64,000 nt of DNA, taken from assembly GCA_032622095.1 (NCBI GenBank), contig CP136061.1, forward strand, positions 26,528,273-26,592,272, given 5' to 3'. The notes under the pieces were generated by a model, which saw nothing but the letters and a program-made list of their open reading frames with translations, did no database searches and was not told where the DNA came from. Made by a program: the position numbers and the translations under genes. The stretch comes from Siphonodentalium dalli. Taxonomy: Eukaryota > Mollusca > Scaphopoda > Gadilida > Siphonodentaliidae. Each line of letters starts with the position of its first letter. Within the stretch, counting starts at the first letter, position 1. Of this stretch, positions 27,506 to 38,871 are shown piece after piece.

Positions 27506-30219
27506 ATGGCAGGTTTGCATGTGATACACATCAACATCAATGGCCTCCGAGGTCATCGCGCGCTTCTACAGCAATACCTATATGAGCACAACCCGGAGTT
27601 CGTTCTTCTGAACGAAACCAAGCTTGATGGCCATAAACTTCGAATCCCCAAATACAGGATGCACCGACTCGATCGTACCAATCGAGGGGTAGGCGTCGCG
27701 ATTCTTGTGCGAAACGACGTCAAACATTCTGTATTAGATATACCTCAGAATATCTCGGCAGGGGCTGAAGTTGTGGCACTAAAAACCAGCTTCGGGGGCA
27801 GGGATTTGGCTGTGGTGGCATACTATTGCCCGCCACAGCTGCTTGTCAACAGTGATCTCATAGTCTATATGATGAAAAACCACGACCAATGCCTCATTGG
27901 GGGCGACCTCAATGCCAAGCACATGTTCTACGGCAGTAAGGAATCCGACGCTCATGGTGACCATCTGTTTGATGTAGTTGAGAAGGCGGAAGCTCACGTC
28001 TTGAATGATGAAGGGGGGAAACTCACTTTCATAACGGACGTGGGTCAGTTATTGACTATATTTTAGCCAGTGAATCTCTCATACGAAAGGCTGTTAGCAC
28101 ATTCGTTGGAGAAACAGTTGGTAGCGACCACCTACCGGTACATGCAATATTTGATCAAAGACTCAGCCACATTGACAAATATCCAAGCAAACTTACTCGC
28201 AACTTGGAGAAAGCTGACTGGTCAGCATTCGGGGAAGATATCCGTATCCATCTGAACACTGAACTTTCACTATCTTGCATATCAGACATCGATGTTGCTA
28301 GTGAACATCTGATGCAGTCTATCCAGTCGGCCCTGGATAGGGCATGCCCAAAAAGCTGGCTAAATATGGAGCACCGAGGGTGACTGAGGAAACTCTCGAC
28401 CTCGTCAAGCAGAAACGCCATGTGTTTCGGATGTGGCAAAAGCACAGAACACCGACCCTGTTGACGTGGTGCAACACTCTAAACCGAAAGGTGAAGGAAC
28501 GGGTCAAGGCGGACCGCAAACAAGCGTGGGAAAACGTCACCTCTGAACTCAACGCAAACGATCGGAACAACGCACGTGAGTTTTGGTCAAAACTCAAAAC
28601 CCTGACTGGCCCATCAAAAAATCCCAGCAATGGGAACGTTGAGAATCCGGTGTATCGTATTGACGGTACGTTAACTTCCCCCACAAAGGAAAAAGCGGAC
28701 GCTTTTTCAGACGCACTCAGTCGAGCCCACCAAGTTCAAATTGGCCCACAATTGACGACGACTGGAAACAGGAAGTTGACAACCTAGTCAGTCTGAATGA
28801 GGACTTATTCAAACCTCAGGAAAACGTTAGTGACGAGATGGGGGACGACCACGATCTCACTAGAGAGATCACTTCGGAAGAAACCATCGGGATTCTCTCC
28901 AAGTGGAAATCTAGATCGGCCGCTGGCCACGATGGAATTCCATACAGGTTACTCAAAGAAGCCCCAGCTGAACTCTTTTCTTATATTACCAAGCTGTACA
29001 ACACCTGCCTGAAGATTGGTTACTTTCCAGTTGCATGGAAAGAGGCAATCGGCATCATGATACCCAAAAATGGCAAAGATCTTAAATACCCTGGCAACTA
29101 CAGACCAATCAGTCTTCTTAGCTGCATCGGCAAGCTATTCGAAGCAATCATTGCATCACGATTCCGAAACCATCTGGAGAAGAATTTATTCTTCAACAAA
29201 TGGCAGAGGGCATATAGAAACAGATGCGAAGGGGTAGAACACATCTACCGCCTTGTGGAGGACATACGCAGTGGCTTCCAAAAAACCTGGGTAACTGGTA
29301 CAGTGCTACTTGACGTTGAAAAAGCGTTCGACAGCGTCTGGCACAATGGCCTCCGGTACAAGTTACACAAGTATGGCCTCCCGGTCAAACTTGTAAGGCT
29401 CCTCTCCTCTTTCCTCACCGACCGCTCAATAAAGGTGAGGGTGGACAGAGAATCGTCGGACTCTGTTCCACTGAACGCTGGTACACCACAGGTGCAGGTT
29501 TTAAGCCCATTGCTCTACATTTTCCATGCCAATGACATTGAAATAGACCCGATGCACCAAGTTCAACTGTCGCAGTTCACTGATGACTTGGGTCTCTGGA
29601 TCACCAATGGCAGTACAAAGTATGTGGAGCTCAGACTGAGCGGGCCCTCGGTTACCTGGAAAGGTGGTGCTCGAAATGGCGCATTAAGCTCAATGCGAAC
29701 AAAACACAATTCGCCCTTTTTACGAAACGAAAACGCAAGTCGGTGGTTACACTCAATGTCAGTGGCATTGACTTGGTTGCCGCAAAAGAGGTGACCTTCC
29801 TAGGCGTCACATTGGACACCAGACTCGCCATGATAACCCATGTTAAGCAGACAGCCAAGAGGGCCATGCAACGAGTTAATCTCCTCAGACGGCTGAGGGG
29901 AACTTCCTGGGGAGCTAGCATGGCCACGCTGCTTAGAGTCTTCAAAACGTTTGTAAGACCAATCATGGAATACGCATAGGTGGTTACCAACCTGGCACCA
30001 AATCACGCGATCCAAATGCTTCAGTTGGTACAAAACAAAGCCCTGAGAATGGCACTGCAAGCACCGTATCACACCCGGATTGTAGATATGCATACCATCG
30101 CTGACGTGGAACCCATCAGAGAGCGCCTGCGCGATCTGGTGGAAAGTACACTGGCGAGAATGGACGGCAGTGACATCATGAAGGAGTGTTTACAACGCAA
30201 ACAGCTTCTCTGTGGCTGA
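27506..30219 (+). pseudogene. Nearly full-length Jockey/CR1-like LINE (endonuclease-RT)
   Basis: The APE-type endonuclease starts at 27506 (HININGLRG, LLNETKLDG, GGDLNAKH). A frameshift near 28040 moves the rest of it (SVIDYILASES, then GSDHLPVHAIF) to another frame, which ends at a stop near 28381. The linker continues at 28344-28787 and the RT at 28838: KWKSRSAAGHDGIP, NYRPISLLSCIGKLFE, LLDVEKAFDSVWH, then GTPQVQVLSPLLY and FTDDLGLW in place of the usual YADD. Frame changes follow near 29660, and an in-frame TAG lies at ~29977. The last block ends at 30219 with MKECLQRKQLLCG. Only a handful of breaks over 2.7 kb suggest a fairly young copy that is nevertheless inactive. Confidence 0.92.
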
Positions 30220-30220
30220 A

Positions 30221-30513
30221 AAGACCCGCAGTTCAATATGCTTATTGGACCGTCCCGGGTTTTAGGATACGCAGTCAAGCAGGCTATGCTAGACCGTCCC
30301 GTATCCCGCATCAGAAAAGACCCGCAGTCCAATAAGGTGTATTGGACCGTCCCGGGTGGCAACAGAAGAGAACACGCAGTCCAGTGGAATCACTGGACCG
30401 TCCTGTACTCTCTTAGCAGCCCACAATCCAATGCCTCCATTGGAAGGTCCCGGGCGTGGACATCCAACTGAAAATGCGCAATCCAGCACCATCGCTGGAT
30501 CGTCCCGCATTTT
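30221..30513 (+). ncRNA. Six tandem two-tier hairpin modules in the LINE 3' UTR
   Basis: Each module has an outer stem, a short CA(G) bulge on the 5' side, an inner 7-8-bp stem and loop, and CGTCC on the 3' side. Inner stems: GTTCAATA/TATTGGAC (30231-30250), GTCAAGCA/TGCTAGAC (one mismatch, ~30273-30293), GTCCAATA/TATTGGAC (~30327-30345), GTCCAGTG/CACTGGAC (30379-30398), TCCAATG/CATTGGA (30427-30444), ATCCAGC/GCTGGAT (30481-30500). Outer stems: ACCCG/CGGGT, GGATACG/CGTATCC, ACCCG/CGGGT, a weaker one, GCCC/GGGC, AAAATGCG/CGCATTTT. Stem sequences change while pairing is kept. This supports selection for RNA structure. The array starts directly after the last LINE stop. Confidence 0.75.
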
Positions 30514-30860
30514 ACAAGATGCCGAGACAAGGCAAAGACAAAGATCAAGGCAAAGATCAAGGCATAGATCAAGGCAAAAGTACAAGGCAAAGACCAAGTG
30601 AAGATTCAAGACAAGATTCAAGACACCTACGACGCTGACCAATCCCGACCTCAAGACTTCTCCATCCGATCCGCGGCCTGACTATCGAAGATAAAAGACC
30701 AAAGAAGATTCAAGACAGGGCGTAAGGGCGATATTCGGATGAGCCCACCACCGTCCTCGTACCGCCATTCGGGTGGGCACGCAAATCCTGTTCCTGCTGC
30801 ATTATGTCAGGACAGTGAAGTCAATCTTGACTTTAGAGTTACTGCTGTCATTTTATATAG
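30514..30860 (+). other. Purine-rich LINE 3' tail region
   Basis: It opens with repeats of CAAGGCAAAGAT and AGATTCAAGACA and continues as non-coding sequence. It probably completes the 3' UTR of the LINE. I could not locate the 3' terminus or a target-site duplication. Confidence 0.5.
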
Positions 30861-31570
30861 ATGTCTGTGACATATCAGTTGTTAAGGTGTAATTCAACTA
30901 AAGTTGACATATTTTGAAATTAGAAAATACATAGAGAGGAGATTTGCCATGCTGCAATTGGAATTATTATTTGGTAAATTGATTATATTAGCAAGCCAAT
31001 ATAATTGTGCAGGAAACACATAATTCCATAAATGCTAAAATTGTCTGGTTAGTATGTCAACCAGCATAGCATTATTCCATTACAGTTTTGTTGTTATACT
31101 GGGGCAACTACTACGACGCTAAATAATAACCTGTTACTATACCAGACTTGGATACGTTATGTGTTGTTTTGGAGTAAGATATTTAGTCATCTGAGTTTCT
31201 AGATATGCAAATAATATACCGATAGTTTACTCGATACATCCACGACAGTTACTAAATGTAGCCATGGATAGTCAAACAATGTTCGAGACAGTTTATCGTT
31301 CTCTTTCCATGCACACAGTGATCTAGGCTTAAAGGTCTTAGTTACATCAGGACAGGTATATCTATCTCGCTTTTACAATTATTGAAGAACTTTGTGTTTA
31401 CACGACTGGTGAATTTTCTAGTTGGCAATGTTGTTTGATAATTCCATTAAGGAACAACAAGTTTTTGTTCGGTTATGCATTTTCTAAAAATGTCCATTCC
31501 AGGTTCTTCCATTCAGTTATTCGCCGTCCCGCGTGCATGCATGCATATACAACCTGGCATAGCTTAAAAG
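30861..31570. other. No gene seen
   Basis: AT-rich intron DNA of NXPE-like copy 1. Only unsupported short frames are present. Confidence 0.4.
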
Positions 31571-31952
31571 GCACGGATGGCCTTCGCGGTGAGTATGCTG
31601 TTATTAATATAGTCGCACCCGTTAACACTGCCAAAAACTATTAAACTATTGACAAATGCTGTTCTTATACCATTCATAGCTATCGCGTAAATGGTATATT
31701 ACCGTCATGTTCGTACGCTGTGTTATGTAAACAAACGCCATATTATGTAACAGTTTTTGGCTTTTATTTACATAACAACGTGTACGAACTTGACAATATC
31801 ATACCAAGTAATACTAGTTAATACTATTTACGCGACATTTATTCTTCGTATAAGAACAATGTCTCTATATATTTTGATATTTGTTCTGTTGATGGCGGTT
31901 TTAACAGATGTGACTATTTAACAGCAATACCCACCGCGAAGGTCATCCGTGC
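31571..31952. mobile_element. Inverted-repeat (MITE-like) element, ~382 bp
   Basis: GCACGGATGGCCTTCGCGGT at the left pairs with ACCGCGAAGGTCATCCGTGC at the right. Further inverted matches continue inward: GTTCTTATAC/GTATAAGAAC, CGCGTAAAT/ATTTACGCG, GTTCGTACGCTG/TGTACGAAC and GTTATGTAAA/TTTACATAAC. The whole element can fold on itself. It is non-coding. No clear target duplication was seen. Confidence 0.7.
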
Positions 31953-31959
31953 ATTTAAT

Positions 31960-32092
31960 GTCATCTTAACGTCATCCACCGTCAATACCAGGATACTGAC
32001 CTGCGGTTGTCTTAATGACTTCCATCTTCTATACAAAAAAACTGACTTTCAGTTATCTTAACCTCATCCATCACCACTACTATGGTACTGAC
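31960..32092 (-). repeat. Duplicated splice-donor region
   Basis: Downstream of the exon end on the minus strand, diverged copies of GAGGTTAAGAT and CGCAGGTCAGT-like phrases recur about three times (around 32101, 32058 and 31980). A second GCAGGTCAGTA donor-like site lies near 32004, so alternative donors are possible. Confidence 0.55.
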
Positions 32093-32479
32093 CTGCATTT
32101 ATCTTAACCTCGTCCATCATCACTATCAGCAACGAGAAGTAAATCTGCCGCACGATGGAATCCCCTATAAAAATCAACGTCTTCCCTGCGAACTTCCGAC
32201 ATATATCATCCCGGGTGAACGTGATTGGCTGACATCGAGGGTCACGTGACTTCCATCTAGCCAGCTCACCATATAGCTCATTGGGTAGTTTCATGGGACA
32301 CATATGGTTCCATTTAATCATCATCTGCCCGATTAACGGACTGTGGTGTCGAGGAACCCATGTGCCAGTGACGACGTTGTTGTCGAATTGAGGACATCCT
32401 TGATACACTGCACATTTTTCGTTAATTGATTCGTGGTTCTCTTCTGTTCTCGTGTTGATTGTGTAGTCTATGATAGATC
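32093..32479 (-). CDS. NXPE/PC-esterase-like gene copy 1, GDS-motif exon
   Basis: The minus-strand exon runs from 32479 (after TTTCAG) to 32093 (before GTCAGT) and is 387 nt. It starts with two bases of a split codon and ends with one, so it is phase 1 at both ends. It encodes an acidic/polar start, then YQGCPQFDNN, RHHSPLIGQ, RWKSRDPRCQP and CRKFAGKTLIFIGDSIVRQI. GDS with the following RQ is the catalytic-Ser block of the PC-esterase superfamily (NXPE, TBL and Cas1 families). The donor phase matches the terminal exon at 1-167, which lies ~31.9 kb downstream on this strand. The signal sequence and the N-terminal domain usual for NXPE proteins were not found. The substrate is unknown. Confidence 0.78.
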
Positions 32480-32529
32480 CTGAAAGTGTAGTGATTTTTG
32501 GATATGGTTAAAGCGATGTAAAACACTGC

Positions 32530-32785
32530 ACTGGTGTGACCCCGGATTGTAATACAGAATAAAGTGATCTGAAACACACCGCTTGGGTGATCGGATTGGA
32601 ACACGATGTGAAGCACTCCACTAGGACGATCATGATGTGAAGCACTCCGCTGGGGTGATTTGATTGGAATGTGATGTGAAGCACTCCGCTGTTGTGAACA
32701 TGATGTGAAGCACTCCGCTAGGGCGATCATGATGTAAAGAACTCCGCTAGGGGTAATCGTGATGTGAAACACTCTGAAACACGCC
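32530..32785. repeat. Short minisatellite, ~25-34-bp units
   Basis: Repeats of GATGTGAAGCACTCCGCTRG separated by GGTGATT/GACGATCAT phrases, about eight diverged copies. It lies in the intron just upstream (minus strand) of the GDS exon. Confidence 0.85.
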
Positions 32786-32857
32786 TTAACATCAACATAG
32801 ATAGTGTGCGGTCAGACACAAACATCCCACTTGCACTGAATGATCTATCGTACTTTA

Positions 32858-33575
32858 TTAACATGCTGTATGCATTGTTGTAGCAGACCGATAATTATTC
32901 ATATTAATTTTTGTATAATTAGTCCAAAGATGAGCACAGTATAGTGGAGACACAAATCTTTGAAATAGGTACATTTTTATTGGTGGTGAACATCTAACGG
33001 ATTTGCGTATTATACTGTTGGCACGAACACAAATAGCCCTGCATTTTCGTTGTATATCGTCATTATCCGACAACTCATTTATTAAAATATGTCCGCGATA
33101 TTTACAAAAGGGGACGAACTTGATCTCACCACCGTTCAAAGCTATCCTCGCTAAGTTCTTTTGCATCAAAAATATCTGGGTATAAAAGCCATTACAGCAC
33201 TTTTTGCAGTGATTAAATGAGGTTAAGGTTGGCTGCTGGAGCCTCAAAACATTTAAGAGACGACGCATTCCCACGAGGCAAGGAGAAATTAAACACATGC
33301 CGCCTGCGTAACTCATATGATTAAGTAAATGGTCACCGACAACACACCATGTGTCTGTCTTTATCAGTTCTCGTGAGATCCCGTCGACGTAAACGTTAAA
33401 CAGCTGAGGACTGAGAATTTTCCCTGCCTAACTCCACTGCAAGTGCGAAAGAAAGAGGACTCTGGCGTCCCCCAACGTACATTGAAGGTTTGGTTCTTGA
33501 ACAATCATCAAGAAATGTTTATAAAGAGAGGCGAAAGCCTTTGAGGCGTCCAGAAAACACACGAACACCCTAGTG
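32858..33575 (-). pseudogene. LINE reverse-transcriptase C-terminal fragment
   Basis: Minus strand, N to C: the first catalytic block appears as a degraded LDASKAFASLY-like stretch at ~33560-33500. The active-site block reads SYAGGMCLISP (33316), where functional copies have YADD. The conserved CR1/L2-like tail follows: FCKYRGHILINELSDNDDIQ, CRAICVRANSIIRK and MYLFQRFVSPLYCAHLW. The upstream part is broken by stops and frameshifts. It is a dead 5'-truncated copy. Confidence 0.82.
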
Positions 33576-33579
33576 TTCT

Positions 33580-33640
33580 TACTGGTGTAACACGTATAGT
33601 CTCATTGGGAGAGAATATACATCCATCGGTAGAGTGTTCT
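33580..33640. repeat. Left flanking direct repeat of the 1353-bp array
   Basis: GGTGTAACACGTATAGTCTC through CATCCATCGG and AGAGTGTT occurs here and again at 38163-38218 beyond the far end of the array, with few differences. The whole array is bracketed by this ~55-bp direct repeat. Confidence 0.85.
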
Positions 33641-33644
33641 TACT

Positions 33645-36600
33645 GGTTACACTGGTGTAAATATTTCCCATAGGCTTCAATGTTAACGTTTGTTGATCTG
33701 CATCAGAGGTCAAATGGAAACTGTTCAAACTGCCTTCGGATTATGTGAGCTTGACATCTGTGGAAACTTTCCCAATAAAAAAATCAACACCGTCTAGCAG
33801 GGAATCCACTTCAAATTTTCGTTTTTTCATGACTAGGGTCAGTTCCGCACTAAAAAAATATTGTCATTTTTTCAATCACACTTAAAATTTCTAAACAGCC
33901 ACAACAGACTTCACCTTTAATGAATGGGCCTCTTGGCAAATGAAGTTTGTGGGAGAATGATTCCTTAAATTTTTGTCAACAGTTTACATTTAATTCATGC
34001 AACCAATCACAGCCCAGAGTGTTTTAACTGTGAAACTCTATACTCCTCCCGCAACCGCAGGGGGAGCTGCCTATAGTATTTACACCAGTGTAACCTAAAG
34101 CGATAGCCCGCTTTTTCGCGGAATAATTGTAACTCCCTACATTTCTTCAGAATTGCCCATCAATGGAAAAAATGTGTTGAAAAACAATATCACCCCTATG
34201 GTTCTTTATTTATAACACACAATTTAACCCCACCCCCTTTAACAAATTATTCATCAAAAAGGCACAATTTTCCACCACCAGTCATGTTCAGGCCCCATTT
34301 TCACTCAGTTTTAGGGGTCTGGTGTTGCAAACTTGGATCAGCTATGGAAGACTGTACAATATTCTTTCCATGAGAGAACTTCTGGTGATGTGAGGTCATT
34401 GAGTCCAGATCTGATCAGCTGAGCATCAAGCGCATGACTTTATCAGCACATTGAAGAATAAAATATGACATTTTCAGGTCTGCAAGGGTGATCCAAGATA
34501 ACTGGATGTGGGTGTATATTGAATTAGTTGAATAAAGATATGCTCTCTTTGAATTGCTGAAGCATTTTCTTAAATGTGTCCAAGTTTTAGTGCTATTAAC
34601 CTTCAAATGACCATACCCACCAGTGGAAATGACACACTTTTATGATATATATCTGTATATCACCGGCTATAAAATCCAAAATACTTGTTAGATTAGGTTC
34701 TTATAACAATTGATATATGTGTCGTTGACATGCTCATGTTATGGGTCATTTGCATTATCATGTGACTATTACCACCTTGAATTTTTTTGAAAATACCTTG
34801 AAAAATTGGCATTTTTTATGAAAAATCTTACTATTTTTTTGGCTGATGTAAGTGAAAGAAGACATCAGCAGCAAGAATAGCCACACCAAGCATGAGATAT
34901 TCATTGGTCTGAAAGACCAGGCTCTGTAAAATGCATTAAAATGCTTTAAAGTGACTCCCAGGAATCAAAAATGATAAAAAGCTATTTTTTCCCTTTAGGT
35001 TACACTGGTGTAAATATTTCCCATAGGCTTCAATGTTAACGTTTGTTGATCTGCATCAGAGGTCAAATGGAAACTGTTCAAACTGCCTTCGGATTATGTG
35101 AGCTTGACATCTGTGGAAACTTTCCCAATAAAAAAATCAACACCGTCTAGCAGGGAATCCACTTCAAATTTTCGTTTTTTCATGACTAGGGTCAGTTCCG
35201 CACTAAAAAAATATTGTCATTTTTTCAATCACACTTAAAATTTCTAAACAGCCACAACAGACTTCACCTTTAATGAATGGGCCTCTTGGCAAATGAAGTT
35301 TGTGGGAGAATGATTCCTTGAATTTTTGTCAACAGTTTACATTTAATTCATGCAACCAATCACAGCCCAGAGTGTTTTAACTGTGAAACTCTATACTCCT
35401 CCCGCAACCGCAGGGGGAGCTGCCTATAGTATTTACACCAGTGTAACCTAAAGCGATAGCCCGCTTTTTCGCGGAATAATTGTAACTCCCTACATTTCTT
35501 CAGAATTGCCCATCAATGGAAAAAATGTGTTCAAAAACAATATCACCCCTATGGTTCTTTATTTATAACACACAATTTAACCCCACCCCCTTTAACAAAT
35601 TATTCATCAAAAAGGCACAATTTTCCACCACCAGTCATGTTCAGGCCCCATTTTCACTCAGTTTTAGGGGTCTGGTGTTGCAAACTTGGATCAGCTATGG
35701 AAGACTGTACAATATTCTTTCCATGAGAGAACTTCTGGTGATGTGAGGTCATTGAGTCCAGATCTGATCAGCTGAGCATCAAGCGCATGACTTTATCAGC
35801 ACATTGAAGAATAAAATATGACATTTTCAGGTCTGCAAGGGTGATCCAAGATAACTGGATGTGGGTGTATATTGAATTAGTTGAATAAAGATATGCTCTC
35901 TTTGAATTGCTGAAGCATTTTCTTAAATGTGTCCAAGTTTTAGTGCTATTAACCTTCAAATGACCATACCCACCAGTGGAAATGACACACTTTTATGATA
36001 TATATCTGTATATCACCGGCTATAAAATCCAAAATACTTGTTAGATTAGGTTCTTATAACAATTGATATATGTGTCGTTGACATGCTCATGTTATGGGTC
36101 ATTTGCATTATCATGTGACTATTACCACCTTGAATTTTTTTGAAAATACCTTGAAAAATTGGCATTTTTTATGAAAAATCTTACTATTTTTTTGGCTGAT
36201 GTAAGTGAAAGAAGACATCAGCAGCAAGAATAGCCACACCAAGCATGAGATATTCATTGGTCTGAAAGACCAGGCTCTGTAAAATGCATTAAAATGCTTT
36301 AAAGTGACTCCCAGGAATCAAAAATGATAAAAAGCTATTTTTTCCCTTTAGGTTACACTGGTGTAAATATTTCCCATAGGCTTCAATGTTAACGTTTGTT
36401 GATCTGCATCAGAGGTCAAATGGAAACTGTTCAAACTGCCTTCGGATTATGTGAGCTTGACATCTGTGGAAACTTTCCCAATAAAAAAATCAACACCGTC
36501 TAGCAGGGAATCCACTTCAAATTTTCGTTTTTTCATGACTAGGGTCAGTTCCGCACTAAAAAAATATTGTCATTTTTTCAATCACACTTAAAATTTCTAA

Positions 36601-38154
36601 ACAGCCACAACAGACTTCACCTTTAATGAATGGGCCTCTTGGCAAATGAAGTTTGTGGGAGAATGATTCCTTGAATTTTTGTCAACAGTTTACATTTAAT
36701 TCATGCAACCAATCACAGCCCAGAGTGTTTTAACTGTGAAACTCTATACTCCTCCCGCAACCGCAGGGGGAGCTGCCTATAGTATTTACACCAGTGTAAC
36801 CTAAAGCGATAGCCCGCTTTTTCGCGGAATAATTGTAACTCCCTACATTTCTTCAGAATTGCCCATCAATGGAAAAAATGTGTTCAAAAACAATATCACC
36901 CCTATGGTTCTTTATTTATAACACACAATTTAACCCCACCCCCTTTAACAAATTATTCATCAAAAAGGCACAATTTTCCACCACCAGTCATGTTCAGGCC
37001 CCATTTTCACTCAGTTTTAGGGGTCTGGTGTTGCAAACTTGGATCAGCTATGGAAGACTGTACAATATTCTTTCCATGAGAGAACTTCTGGTGATGTGAG
37101 GTCATTGAGTCCAGATCTGATCAGCTGAGCATCAAGCGCATGACTTTATCAGCACATTGAAGAATAAAATATGACATTTTCAGGTCTGCAAGGGTGATCC
37201 AAGATAACTGGATGTGGGTGTATATTGAATTAGTTGAATAAAGATATGCTCTCTTTGAATTGCTGAAGCATTTTCTTAAATGTGTCCAAGTTTTAGTGCT
37301 ATTAACCTTCAAATGACCATACCCACCAGTGGAAATGACACACTTTTATGATATATATCTGTATATCACTGGCTATAAAATCCAAAATACTTGTTAGATT
37401 AGGTTCTTATAACAATTGATATATGTGTCGTTGACATGCTCATGTTATGGGTCATTTGCATTATCATGTGACTATTACCACCTTGAATTTTTTTGAAAAT
37501 ACCTTGAAAAATTGGCATTTTTTATGAAAAATCTTACTATTTTTTTGGCTGATGTAAGTGAAAGAAGACATCAGCAGCAAGAATAGCCACACCAAGCATG
37601 AGATATTCATTGGACTGAAAGACCAGGCTCTGTAAAATGCATTAAAATGCTTTAAAGTGACTCCCAGGAATCAAAAATGATAAAAAGCTATTTTTTCCCT
37701 TTAGGTTACACTGGTGTAAATATTTCCCATAGGCTTCAATGTTAACGTTTGTTGATCTGCATCAGAGGTCAAATGGAAACTGTTCAAACTGCCTTCGGAT
37801 TATGTGAGCTTGACATCTGTGGAAACTTTCCCAATAAAAAAATCAACACCGTCTAGCAGGGAATCCACTTCAAATTTTCGTTTTTTCATGACTAGGGTCA
37901 GTTCCGCACTAAAAAAATATTGTCATTTTTTCAATCACACTTAAAATTTCTAAACAGCCACAACAGACTTCACCTTTAATGAATGGGCCTCTTGGCAAAT
38001 GAAGTTTGTGGGAGAATGATTCCTTGAATTTTTGTCAACAGTTTACATTTAATTCATGCAACCAATCACAGCCCAGAGTGTTTTAACTGTGAAACTCTAT
38101 ACTCCTCCCGCAACCGCAGGGGGAGCTGCCTATAGTATTTACACCAGTGTAACC
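33645..38154. mobile_element. Tandem composite array: four TIR elements, three 902-bp spacers
   Basis: A 451-bp element with ends GGTTACACTGGTGTAAATA and TATTTACACCAGTGTAACC occurs at 33645-34095, 34998-35448, 36351-36801 and 37704-38154. The three intervening 902-bp spacers are nearly identical, giving an exact 1353-bp period. Differences are rare single bases (e.g. GTGTTGAAA in spacer 1 and GTGTTCAAA in spacers 2 and 3), so amplification is recent. TACT directly precedes the first element and directly follows the last. Internal junctions read CCTAAAG and CTTTAGG. Frames of 60-76 codons recur in every unit but resemble no known protein. Confidence 0.92.
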
Positions 38155-38162
38155 TACTGGAC

Positions 38163-38218
38163 AGGTGTAACACGTATAGTCTCATTGAGAGAGAATATAC
38201 ATCCATCGGGAGAGTGTT
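38163..38218. repeat. Right flanking direct repeat of the 1353-bp array
   Basis: Matches 33580-33640 on the left of the array, with a few single-base differences such as GGGAGAG versus GAGAGAG. Confidence 0.85.
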
Positions 38219-38871
38219 TGGCTTCGAAGCCAAACTGATTATCGGAGGTATTCAGTTTTCTAACAAGAAATAAGATTCAAGGTTGGAGAATATTTCAGGT
38301 GTTCTGTGGTCAATCCGTATGAACTACCTATAATCTTATATCTCCAATTTGTGTTTTTGTGGGTTTTCAAAATGTGACTACCTGGTTTTCATATATGTCT
38401 GGTTTATTTTCACCTCATGTTGTTTTTATCAGAAGAAACGATAAATTGCTTTGTTGCTTTAAATGGCAAAAATATTCGTGTAACTCATTGGAATGTATTT
38501 GGAGATAGAACACTTTTTAGAACACAGTTCAGTCTTTTTCGGGAGTGCTAAAGTGGTTTTGTGGTTTTAAAATCAGTTAAATGTTCAAAACGCTCACATC
38601 ATGTCATCATTTTCTGTGCTATTTTAACCAAATTAATTTTATAGAATTATGTTGTTCACACACAAGAGTAAGAAAACAATCTTTGCAGCCATGTACGTTG
38701 ACGACCATTAGTTCCCATTGCTTACCATTGTCTGCTCGAGATAGAATATTATAACCCTTTATTTTATCCGATCACGTGGTACAAACTAAATAAGTGGAGA
38801 TAACACTGGCATAACAACTAATTCAAGAGACATACATATTTCCATAGCCTCTCATTCATATGTGGGATATA
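38219..38871. other. No feature seen
   Basis: AT-rich intron/intergenic DNA without recognisable coding sequence or repeats. Confidence 0.4.

Noticed and set aside
34415-37312. Identical 63- and 76-codon frames recurring every 1353 bp
   Set aside because: Repetition comes from the tandem array. No known domain, and reading frames are not longer than chance in the AT-rich spacer.
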